In this document: positions 1 through 10,100 of the stretch, piece by piece
How the letters are laid out: each line of letters begins with the position of its first letter
Numbering within the stretch: position 1 is the stretch's first letter
The notes under the pieces: model-generated
The model's input: only the letters and a program-made list of their open reading frames with translations
What the model was told of the DNA's origin: nothing
Databases searched by the model: none
Made by a program: the position numbers and the translations under genes
From: Diplonema papillatum
Taxonomy: Eukaryota > Euglenozoa > Diplonemea > Diplonemida > Diplonemidae
NCBI GenBank assembly: GCA_030068145.1
Contig: JAPJBO010000104.1
Location: forward strand, 62,001-126,000
Reading direction: 5' to 3'
Length of the DNA: 64,000 bases

Positions 1-398
1 ACATCCCTATTCCTATTGCATGTTCGCGTGTTTCACAATAATCCGGTCGGTTCCTTCATCTGTACGGGCTTGCTTTTGCACGCATGTGTATCCTTTTTCA
101 GGGTGTGCTTATCCCTTCCATCCATCCCTTTGCTTCGTTCGTGAGCCATGTTTGTTTCGTCAAAGGCATGCATCCTGGCAGGTATGAATTCCTTTCTTTT
201 GGGAGGACAAAGCGGGAAGGGGGGGGTAATATTGCATCATCCTGCGTAAAGTCATCTGCACTACGATCAAAAGAATTCGCTCTAAGTACGGAGTCAAGTC
301 TCGTCTGTATACGCGATGCGGTTTACCGAAGCCATCGAGCGCCACGGCCAGGGATGGATACGTTTACTCGCTGATCGATGCTACGGCAGTACAGCAAA

Positions 399-529
399 CC
401 CACTATGCAGCCTGAGTTCAGCCCCGCGCACCTAGCGCTCACAAGGCAACCCATGATCACTTCGGTGTGAGGGATCAGTCCTGACCGAGCCTAATGCCTG
501 CCGGGCGCCTGCTCCGTTGCGGTGTTTGC
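399..529. repeat. Copy 1 of a ~130-bp structured repeat
   Basis: This block is repeated at 670-798 with only a few substitutions and one small length change; the flanks of the two copies are unrelated, so the ends are sharp. It contains paired segments (CTCACA near 438 with TGTGAG near 466, and a TTCG loop closed by CAC/GTG), which suggests it could fold as RNA on either strand. I do not recognise it as 5S rRNA, a tRNA or a spliceosomal RNA. It may be a SINE-like element or an unplaced structured RNA gene or pseudogene. Confidence 0.45.
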
Positions 530-669
530 TTTCTGACCAATGCGTTCCACGTCTGAAGGGTCCTTGCGTTAAGTTCGCGCCTTCTGTGGGTATACAGACT
601 TGATCACGACTTTTGGAAACGAAGCTTACTCTTGAGATCTAGTGTGGAGGGCCATCGTTACCGACAAAA

Positions 670-798
670 CCCACTCATGCAGCCTGAGTTCAGCCCCGCG
701 CATCTACGCTCACAAGGCAACCCGTGATCACTTCGGTGTGAGGGATCAGTCCTGACCGAGCCTAATGCCTGCCGGGCGCCTGCTCCGTTGCGGTGTTT
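670..798. repeat. Copy 2 of the ~130-bp structured repeat
   Basis: Nearly identical to 399-529 across its whole length, in direct orientation about 270 bp further on. The internal pairing segments are kept while a few positions outside them differ, as expected of a fold under constraint or of a recent duplication. No Pol III A/B boxes are clear. Confidence 0.45.
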
Positions 799-1260
799 TG
801 AAAACTAGGTAACTTTGTGCTCAGCGGTCCACTACGAATCATGTTCCACGTCCTGTGATTCGTACTTTCAAACTTCAATGCCATGAATCATGTTCTACCT
901 CCTGTGATTCGTGTGACTTTTAACAATCTTGTCCTTTCATCCCCACTCCTTCCTACAGCAGGACAGATCCTGCTCTGTGGGCAACCAATGTTTTCCCCAC
1001 TCAGGCTGGTAGAACTGGTCATCCTGTCCAGGCGTCCAGACTGGTGGGACTGGTGTGTGGGCCTTTGAAGCGTGGATGATGCCTCTCGCGCTGCTCCCCT
1101 TGAGGTTCCTGGCTCATGCCAAGCGCCGCCGCCCGGGTTAAGGGGTTGCGGCATCAGGCGTGGGCCAGGGCCAGGGAGGCTGTTCGGAGGGGTCACCACC
1201 CAGACTGGTGGGACTGGTGTGGTCAAGCTGTCCAGGCTGGTTGACTGTTCTGGTAAAGTG

Positions 1261-1505
1261 CTATAAGGGAATTAAATTTGTTTTGCTGCTGGCTATAAGG
1301 GAATTAAATTTGTTTTGCTGGCTGTAAGGGAATGCAATTGTTTTTGCTGGCTCGAAGGGAATTAAATTTTTGTTTTTGCTGGCTGTTAGGGAATTAAATT
1401 TGTTTTGCTGGCTGCTAGGGAATTAAATTTGTTTTGCTGGCTGTTGGGGAAATAAATTTGTTTTTGCTGGCTGTTAGGGAATTAAATTTGTTTTGCTGGC
1501 TCGAA
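1261..1505. repeat. AT-rich minisatellite, ~29-33 bp unit, 8-9 copies
   Basis: Tandem units share the core AGGGAATTAAATTTGTTTT followed by GCTGGCTG; spacing varies between 29 and 33 bp and units differ by single changes. There is no coding frame through the array. It is ordinary variable-number repeat DNA. Confidence 0.9.
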
Positions 1506-3362
1506 GGGAAATACCCCAAAACCTAAACAATTATCAACGGAATTGTGCCGCCAAAAGAGTGGCGATACACTTCGCCGATAAAACGCAGATGCTGATCACG
1601 CATGGTTCTGTTGGACGTTCTTTCGTTAGTGGTGTCGAGGGAAGGGGAAACACGAAAAATCAAAGAACGAAGCATGGGCTAATGAGAATCAGAGCCGATA
1701 CCACGGTCTTGTTCGAGAGCCCGACGAACATTGAGCCAATGCCTCTCATCTCACCTTTACGACGCAGCTGTGCTACGCATGCTCTTGACATCCGCTATCG
1801 CGTCCGGCATTGAGCATGTGTGTTACAGTCGTTGGGTGGTCTTGACTTCATCATCATGTTTGTGTGGGTGGTCATTCGCGCAAATGCGTATCTGCACTTT
1901 ACAGCAAAGTTCCGCTGCAATATTTGTTTGTAGCAAGCCATGAAATTGCTTTGTTTTGTCGCAAGTCCCTGAGTCATTCGCGCCTAGAAGGAGAAAAGAC
2001 AGTCAGCAAACTTCTGCAAACCCGCCGGGCAATGCACACCAACAGCAGGGATTACACAAAACCCTTCTGTTTTCCAAAGATATCTAAACACGACGCAGCT
2101 CACAACAATCTTTTTGAGACTGCGGTGACGAATGAACAAAGCATTCCTTTTGAAAGAAAAGGCGAGAATGCAGACATCGGCTCGTTTCTTCGAAACTGTC
2201 CCAACGAGCTGAGCCTTCTGTTGCTTGCACGCGAACGTCATCTCAGTTTTTAGAGGGACAAACTGCTCGCGGTCTTAGCAGAGCCGGCTGCTGCGAGAAA
2301 TGCAGCTGCAGAGCGTGTGCAAGGCTCCTTGATGAATCATCCAAACAATTTCACCAACGCGCAGCCTACAGGCCGATTGGCGCCTTCTTACGGCTTGGCT
2401 ATTCATCATCGGCAAGGGTTCTTGTATCTTCTGCGGCCTGAACTTCGAGGACGTACCTGTGAAGATAGGGTAATAATGTCAGTGTGTACTACTGGTAGCA
2501 AATTCTTTTCGAAGTCACAACAAAGCTGGTCCTGAGTACGTATTGCACTGCAATAGTGAGCTTTCGGTCGGCAAAAGCCATTGCGCTCGTGCAAGACGGA
2601 TGTACCCCTGGGTCGGCGGGCTCCTCAGCTCGCTGTAGCCCACTGTCGCCACGCCAAAGTTTCGGCCAATAGCGACAAAGCTGGTCCAAAATGGAGAATC
2701 GGGTGACCGGCTGATTGGTTGCCGCCCGGCCAGCCGAATTCATAATAGTGGGAGGGATACGCGAACATCAATGTTCGCACGGTTAAGACCGGCACCCAGA
2801 CCCAGCGAGACTAGAGGCAGCAGCAATGCGCGCACGGTTTAGATCGGCGCCCAGCGAGACTGGAGGCAGCAGTTAAAGTTCAGATAACAATGAGGTTCGG
2901 GTATGTACCCACACCCCGATTAGCATTGAGTTCTATAAAGTGCAAGTAAACCGATTGGCCGCTAAGTTCGGGCAATGCTAAGTTCCGGTGTTGCTAAATG
3001 TGGCGTGTGGTAGAAAGTGCGGCCTGTGGTGGCAAGCCAGTGCCCGGGGGGTACTGGGGGTAAACTCCGGGGGGTTTCCCCAGACTGGCCCAAATTACCC
3101 CCCCGGGGTGACTCAAAAACCGCGAGCTTTTGAGAAGCTCCACAAAGAACACAAGTTTTGGTCATTGGACCCCGAAACCCAACAAATCCCGAAAAGAAAC
3201 CTCGACCGAAAAACTCTAAAAAAGCGTCCTTGGCACCGGGCCGCAATTTTTCCGGAAAAGAAAAGCTAGCTTCGCGCATTCTCCAACCGCGAAAAACAAA
3301 ACACGTCTTGAGTGTAGAGAATAGTGGGGTTGGCTCGAAGAGAGGCCATTCATATTGCATAT

Positions 3363-4940
3363 TCATAGGACCTCTGGTCTCAAATAAATGTCACTGAGAT
3401 CAGCATACTCGGGGCACAGCTGCGACTCGTCGAATAGGTACCACTCAAGGTAGTTGGGCGAGGAATGCGAATCGAAGCCGTCTGTGGGCTCCATGCCTGT
3501 CTTAACTTCTGGGATATGCTTGCTCTCTCCGGGCAGTGTCTTGAACATGATAATTTTGGCCCGGTCTCCAACGTCAAGAGGGTTGCCACCGAACGAGTAT
3601 TTGAACGTATAATCCGCGTATTTCGAGACGTACACACCCTTCCGGTTGGTTCCAAACCAACCGTCATCACTTTGCTCTTTACAGGGGTTCAGTGGATGCT
3701 TAAAGCGGAGGAGGGATGTGCGGAGAATGCTCTTAAGATTCTTTTCGCTGGTGCCGTGGAAGCTGACACGTTCCCGCCACTTTTTCTTGTCCTCTGGGTA
3801 TTTCTCCATCATTTGCTTTTTCGTACGTTGGAACCGAGCTTCCAGAACAGGATTGTGCACTTTTTCAGCGGACTTGAGGATGAAAGTCAACGGGCGAAGC
3901 TTCGCTTGCACTCTGTTCTTGTTGTAGTCGTCGTTGCGACCTTGCATGTTCGCGGCAAACTTTTCTTCAAGGTCCCAAAAGGCTTGATCGTCTCGTGCTA
4001 CAGGGGTCAGCGTGACCGACGCTTTGTCCAGCTCCTCGGCGCTGGCCTTCACCTTTGCTTTCAACGCAGCTTCCTTTTCTTTCTTCGAAAGCGCCTTTGG
4101 CGCTGCTGCTTTTTTTGGCGAAGAAATCGGCTTTTTCTCTTCCTTGCTGATTTCCTTTCCCCCACCGTCCTTCTTTGCGACCTTCTTGTCTTTTTTCGGA
4201 CTCGGTTTCTTGGGTTTGCTACTGGTCTCTTCTTCTTCCGCCATCTCTTCGTCTTCATCTGCTGCTTGTATCATACTGATCTTTTTCGAAACGGGTGCTA
4301 CTTTGACTTTTTTCGAAGGACTGCCCGCCTTTTTCTTGTCGTTGCTGGCCTGTGTTTCTTCCTCTTCCTCGTCTTCTTCAGCCACCTGCATCGTACTCGT
4401 TTTCTTTGGCACGGGCGCTTTTTTGACTTTCTTCGTCTGCGGCGCCTGCTGATCATCTTCATTCTCCTCCGTCGCAGCGCGCTTCTGTCCCACTTTGCTG
4501 CCGAGAGCCGCCTTCTTATTGGGCAGGGCCTTCGCGGCATCTGCCATGATCTTCTTGCACGCCTTCTTCTTCGCGGCAGTGACGTTTTCATGCGGTTCTC
4601 CGGCGTCGTTGGCAGCGGTGTCACCATAGTCGTTTTCTACTGCAATATCGGCACCCGCGGAGAGTAACTTGACCAGGATGCTCGAGTGCCCACCGAATGC
4701 TGCACCGTGCAGCGGAGTGGAACCGGAACCTTCTTCGCTGTTACGTTTGTTAACGTCTGCTCCCTTTTCAATGAGCCATTGCACAACTTCGTCATGGCCA
4801 AACCGGCAAGCAGTGTACAGAAGGGTCGTGCCCCTCTGTGGGTGCGTCTTGTCAATCAGCGACACGTCAACGCTCTTCTTCACCTCGACCAAGTCTCCAC
4901 GGAACACGGCATCCAATGCAACAGAAAGCTTTTTGGACAT
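3363..4940 (-). CDS. Ankyrin-repeat protein with C-terminal PARP-type ADP-ribosyltransferase domain
   Basis: A 525-residue single-exon protein starting at a true ATG (4938-4940). Residues ~37-105 hold two ankyrin repeats (RGTTLLYTACRFGHDEVVQW and SGSTPLHGAAFGGHSSI). Residues ~130-320 are a low-complexity Lys/Glu/Ser linker with several NLS-like basic runs. The C-terminal ~195 residues match the PARP catalytic fold: FHGT supplies the NAD-binding His (H395), GVYVSKYADYT the Tyr (Y437), and YLEWYLFDESQ the Glu (E499), so the H-Y-E triad of poly-ADP-ribosylating enzymes is complete. The predicted role is transfer of ADP-ribose from NAD+ to proteins, probably in the nucleus, with ankyrin repeats choosing targets. 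Tankyrase shares the ankyrin-PARP order but has many more repeats and a SAM domain, both absent here. The family call is firm; polymer versus mono transfer is inferred from the Glu. Confidence 0.85.
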   Translation of the reverse strand: MSKKLSVALDAVFRGDLVEVKKSVDVSLIDKTHPQRGTTLLYTACRFGHDEVVQWLIEKGADVNKRNSEEGSGSTPLHGAAFGGHSSILVKLLSAGADIAVENDYGDTAANDAGEPHENVTAAKKKACKKIMADAAKALPNKKAALGSKVGQKRAATEENEDDQQAPQTKKVKKAPVPKKTSTMQVAEEDEEEEETQASNDKKKAGSPSKKVKVAPVSKKISMIQAADEDEEMAEEEETSSKPKKPSPKKDKKVAKKDGGGKEISKEEKKPISSPKKAAAPKALSKKEKEAALKAKVKASAEELDKASVTLTPVARDDQAFWDLEEKFAANMQGRNDDYNKNRVQAKLRPLTFILKSAEKVHNPVLEARFQRTKKQMMEKYPEDKKKWRERVSFHGTSEKNLKSILRTSLLRFKHPLNPCKEQSDDGWFGTNRKGVYVSKYADYTFKYSFGGNPLDVGDRAKIIMFKTLPGESKHIPEVKTGMEPTDGFDSHSSPNYLEWYLFDESQLCPEYADLSDIYLRPEVL

Positions 4941-7171
4941 GAGGAAGACCCTTCTTATTCCCTCCCCCCTCTATCTGTTTTCTGCTTTTTTACTGTATAG
5001 TCTTGGAACACAACCTTCTAACAGATCGAACTCCCGACGATGTCAATACCGCCTAAACTGCGACCCCATCGGATCTTATCCCGGAACTTCTCTGGCGTAT
5101 TCTTTCGCGGTGTGCTTCTCTAGCACGCATTTCAGTTGCAGTTTCCAAGGTGAGCAGTACACAGCTGAATCCCCGGAGGGCACCCGGTCAGCTCAGCCCA
5201 TCGCATCAGCAACCGCGAGGAACAAACCGAGGAACAGTTGAGAACCGTATCCAAAGCATACTTGGTCGAAGCATATTAATTTAAACTGGAGTATTACCTT
5301 ACGTGGAAAAAAGACGTACCGGAACAATTATGTACTGGAAAAAAGATGTACCCGCGGGCCTCCGGGAAAAAGTTTGTGACTTTTTGCGCTTGGTTGGGTT
5401 CTGCTGGAATTTGTCATAGAGAGTGCTTGCTCAACTGCCTTTCCTGCAACAGCCACATCCAGGATCAAATCAAGACGCAACAATACAATAGCTGCTGCCC
5501 CTATCCTGCCAGCTCAGCAGATCGTGCCGGCTGAACAGGCCACGGATGAAGTTGTGGCAGATGCCTGGACCAACACGAGGTCTCCAAACCGTGGGCCGGC
5601 TCGTAGCTCTGCATGGACTCACCAATGCAGTGTCGTTGTGGATACAGTGTGGGCTGCACTGACCTCCGCACCGGTGCGCTTTTCGGTGCGCCAACAATTC
5701 GTATGTTGGAGAGATTTTCTCGCTGGTCCACGTAGCGGACCCTTTTCGTCGAATTTATGCTCTCGTTCTGCTCCGATGAAGAGATTCGTGGAAAATCGAC
5801 CCAGGAAACAAATAGTCTGTGCGTGGTTAGTGGGTCTTTCCAATGTTCAGGGTATGGAAACTACACCGCAGATTGGCAAGACTTTGCACCGTAGGTTCAC
5901 GCCGAAAAAGGTCAAAACTACCAGCGCAATTATGTTGCCACGTCGGGGTAAGTGGTGAAATCCCCGGAACTCGTGGAATTACTGATGCCACCTGACAGGC
6001 AGTGTAACAAGAAAGTCCGAAATGGATTTTTATTTCCACGATCTCCATTTCCATGTGGAACCACATCCGGATTAGGATGGTATCTACAGGAAGTGTGTAC
6101 AACGTGTGTGTGGCAGTGAGTTATTTGGCACGTGCCTGGTTGTCTCTAGTTTTGGGGAACACAGGTGTAGATCCCGCTCATCAGGTGCGTTGGGTAGGAA
6201 ATCTAATGTGAGTCTGGTCTAGCACAGGGCGATGAAGGGGTCTGCGAAAATAGATCCGGGGACCAAAATATGTGTACGTGGTTCGTCCCGCCAGAGTTCG
6301 CGAACAACGTTCCTCAAGGGAGCTCGCAAGGTCTCGCAAAGAGTGGTGCTAACCACGCGTGTACTCTTCATCGCACGTTTCGTGGACTGTGTGCCAGGCA
6401 TTTCTTGCTTAAAGAGCCAAGAGAAAGAAACCATAGGTATGCAATCAAGCGACGTTTTGAGAACGTGTAAGTGAAGGATTCTTTCGCATTTTTTTTCCTC
6501 GTCATACTTGGTATTCAACTTGCGCGGCCAGGAACCGTCAGAGTGGCAACTTTCTCAATGTTTCTTTGCTGCCAAAACGCTGTCTTTTATTTTGGAATCT
6601 GGAGATACCCTCTTCGAAAGATCTCCGTGCCAGAATTAGTGCCGAGTCGTATCAAATACCGATCCATTTTTACCACTGTGGGCCGGCGTCTTTAGATTTT
6701 CTGTTGGCTTCCTGTGGGGATCGACTATCAGAAATCAGCAGAGAAGCACTAATCTGAAGGACTCAATTGACAAGAAACATTTCGGCACAACTGAAGGTTT
6801 ACATGAACACAGATGAAGACTTGATTGCTCCGTAGAAACACTGACGACGATCGATAAAAACTTTCGCATCCTCAACATGTACCGGGCACAGAAATGGCAG
6901 AAGAAAGACTTCGGGATTGGATCACTTCATTAACAGAATGAACAGCATTAACGAAAACTGCGGAAGTCATTTTGCACGGCACTCTACAGTGGAAACTCAC
7001 CACAAGCGATGAAAATCGATGCGTCTGATTAGATAGATCTGCAGGGGCCGGTGGGGGACTTGCTCGACGGTATACGCCCGCTCTCAAAACACAGTAGCCC
7101 TGATGGTGCGCGCTACCCTCGATGGGACGCGGAGCAAAGACAACCGCCTTGCGTAGTCAGAAATACAGTTC
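4941..7171. other. Intergenic region between ankyrin-PARP and the giant receptor gene
   Basis: No convincing gene is visible. It should hold the promoter of the leftward ankyrin-PARP gene and the 3' flank of the receptor gene. Two imperfect copies of a ~20-bp segment (GGAAAAAAGACGTACC and GGAAAAAAGATGTACC) occur near 5303-5350. The open frames present are short and without family character. Confidence 0.5.
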
Positions 7172-10100
7172 TCAGGTAATCTGCGCTGCCTTCCGGGCTG
7201 CCATAACGCTGAGGGGGTATGTGACGAGGGCATCAATGACAAGCGGGATAACAGCAAGCCCAAATAGTTGTGCGAGGTCGTCAGTATTGTCCACGAAAGC
7301 GATGATGACCGGAAGACACCACACAGCTACCGCGACATTGAGGGCGTAGCCGACTGCATGCCACTTGTCGGAAGGGATGGGCGCGCCAGGAGTGTACACG
7401 CAGGCGTGAAAACTGGGCGGAACAACCGGAGAGCTGATCTCGAGGTGATGGCTGCCGGTGGCAACAGCGACGGATGACAACTCGAGCTGCGACAGCGACA
7501 GGTAGCTGCAATTTTCAAGCGACAGCAATGAGAAACTGGTGTGTAAACCCCGCACGCAGATCCAGCCAGCGTCGGATCCTCGCACGCCTGAGAGCGCTAG
7601 CGCCGGGAACGAGCCGGAGGACAGCTGGACCGAGTCCCCTGGACGAAGGAGGCTCTGCCAATCGCTTGATTGAAAAGGATGCGCGAATGACCCTGTTTCA
7701 CCTGAAGGCCGTCCTGAAGGTCTCTCTTCTGGAGCGACCTGGTGAGGTAGCACGGGCCTTGCAAGAACTGTACGATGCTTCGTTGGCAATACAACAAAGC
7801 AACGACGTTCTATTGGACTGATTGTAATCCCCGCGGTTCGATTGAGAGCGGACGAAAGGGATAGATTGACTTGCCGCTTTGCCTGCGGTTCCGCCACTGG
7901 TTCGGGCGCACTCCGGTGATGCAATGCGAAGCCTTTGCTCCCAGCGCGAGTCTCGCACCAGTCTAGAAGGGAGGCAAACAGTGGAATGACGGTGGACTCA
8001 TCGAACAACTGTGTCATAGTATCAATGTCTTCGGTCCAAACGGGTGCTGATTCATGCCAAATCCGTGTGAAGTCAACCCAGCTACGTCCCTTGGCGGCAG
8101 CTTTCCAGTATCCGAATGCGATCAGCCCTCCGGCTCCGATATCTTTCGGCGAGAGCCTTCCGACGGAGTTTAATTCATGGTAGCTCTCCACCCGTTGCAC
8201 GATGAAACCGTAGTCAGCGTTGAACCTGACCATCTCTCTGCAAAACAATGCCGCAGCCAGCCGCGTCTGTCCCTTTACAGCAGCCCTCGTCGCACACTGC
8301 CATAGCATCGGCCCTTTCGCATCCGCCAATGCTGCCAGAAACCCGCATTCTGGTGTCAGAATACCTTGGTAGTACGGACTGACTTTGCTGCCAGCGTCCG
8401 ACAGAGGTGCTGCTTCTTCCCTCAGTTTCTCCCCCTTTCTCGACAACTTCGGCGCCTTCGTTGTGGCCGTATTCGCCTCCAGACTGCTTACTTGAAACTC
8501 TTCGAGACGGGTGTGTCTGACAACGTCGAGACCAGCCTCATGTTTTTGAACGATGTGAGGGTCGCTTGTGATATTATACGGTATCTCGTGAATTGGAACT
8601 GCAGTCTCAGCTTCAGCTTCGAAATCAGTGTTCTCCTTGTGGTGAGTCTCTTGATTTGCTTCATTCTCATGAGCAGAATCTCCCCTATTACTCCATGCAC
8701 CTGTATTCGCTTTCGGCGGCCCCGATGCAGGTGCTCCCAACTCCACGTAATCATCAACAACAGGCAGCTCTCCAACTTCAAGGCTTCGACAGCTGTGAAC
8801 CTCTTCGTCCGAGTCATCTGCGGGTAGACTAGCTTGCTTGAATGTCTCCAACTTTGTGCCCCTGTCCTTCAACATCGTCGTACGTGCCGACGGCCATCTA
8901 CCGCCCAGTGGCACCCCCCGGCACAAGTCGTTGATAATGTGCGCTTCGCTAGTTCCGGGACTGCAAATATCGGCGTCTAAAGTGTCTGCTGCAGCGGCGA
9001 GATGGTGATTGGGGTTCAGTGGCGAGAGGACGAGCAGATCGGACGCTTCGCGTAAGGATGCCTCGCCAGGTGCCCTATGGCATGGGCTTTCGTCGCCAAG
9101 CCAGTGTTGTGAAGCAGACCGTTGTTCGTAGTTTAATAGATGCTGAGACACAGTCGAGAGCGAAAGTGACTCGAAAGAGGCATCGAGAGGACCCGTTGGC
9201 CACTTCTTCTGCGAGTTGCCGGAAAGCACATCGGAGGCTGCGGGGTTTTCAATTTTGTCAGAACCTTGGTTGCCTAGTGTTCTGGTTGCTCCTGAACGAG
9301 ACACCCTGCCCTCTTCGTCAAGAAACTCGGTTCGAGGACTGAACAGCGGAGGTTGCAAGCTGTCCAGTGGCTGGCGATGGGTCGACTCTGAGCGAGCACA
9401 ACCTAACATATCAGATGGAAAAGCTTCTCGGCTAACAGACCGCCAATCAACGACTTTGCTGAGCACAGACAGTCTCGAGCCGCCAGCCAGTCGCCTGCCA
9501 ACAGCCGACAAGTTATCACTGCCAAACTCAGTCTCCAATTTGCAATGACCTGGAGGCACATCTGGGTATGCAACTCGCAGACCGACTGGTGCACTGCGGG
9601 GGCTGAACACAGACAGTTGTGGGCTTTCAATCAACGATCGGCCAATCGTCGATCGCGAGCGACTACCAAACACATACTTCGGCGACAAGTCGCCAGCCGG
9701 ATGTGTTCGCATTTTTACTGCACTTCCGCCAACGGCTGTCCAGCCCTCAGCGCTATCTTCCGTTCGGGAGTACTCAGGAACCGATGCTGCCTCGGGGGAA
9801 AGGCGTTGAGAGGGGAAGACTTCGCCGCTAGCATCAGTTGTCGCTTGTCCGACTTGGCTAAGTGGTGCTGCTGATTCTCTATAATCATGAACAACCACGG
9901 CATCTGAGGACTCATGTTCGTTGAAAGCCAACTTGCGATTGACGGTTGAAACTGCTTCGTGTATGATGTCTTCGCGCGACACGTTTCCGCCGGCCAGCAG
10001 CGCGGACACAGAGCAGAAGAAATCCGCGTGGGAGTTGTGCAGCTGCTTCTCTCCTCCAGCAACCGACCACCACTGTGCCTCCGACAGCTGCAGCGGCAAA

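Larger units (their letters stand above)
1..3362. other. Intergenic region without a recognisable gene
   Basis: No open frame here looks like a protein of any family I recognise; the longest are about 130 codons and of arbitrary composition. The region holds a duplicated ~130-bp block (399-529 and 670-798), a short repeat near 837-913 (two similar 30-bp segments about 48 bp apart), a ~30-bp minisatellite (1261-1505), and G/C-rich sequence at 3030-3110 that would form strong secondary structure. The 3' end of the ankyrin-PARP gene, read leftwards, abuts its right edge. Confidence 0.6.

Noticed and set aside
399-798. 5S rRNA or tRNA genes
   Set aside because: No 5S internal control region and no A/B boxes or cloverleaf; only generic hairpins.
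3465-4667. 400-codon plus-strand frame opposite ankyrin-PARP
   Set aside because: Composition is Phe/Leu/Arg-rich antisense of a Lys/Glu linker; the minus strand has recognisable domains.
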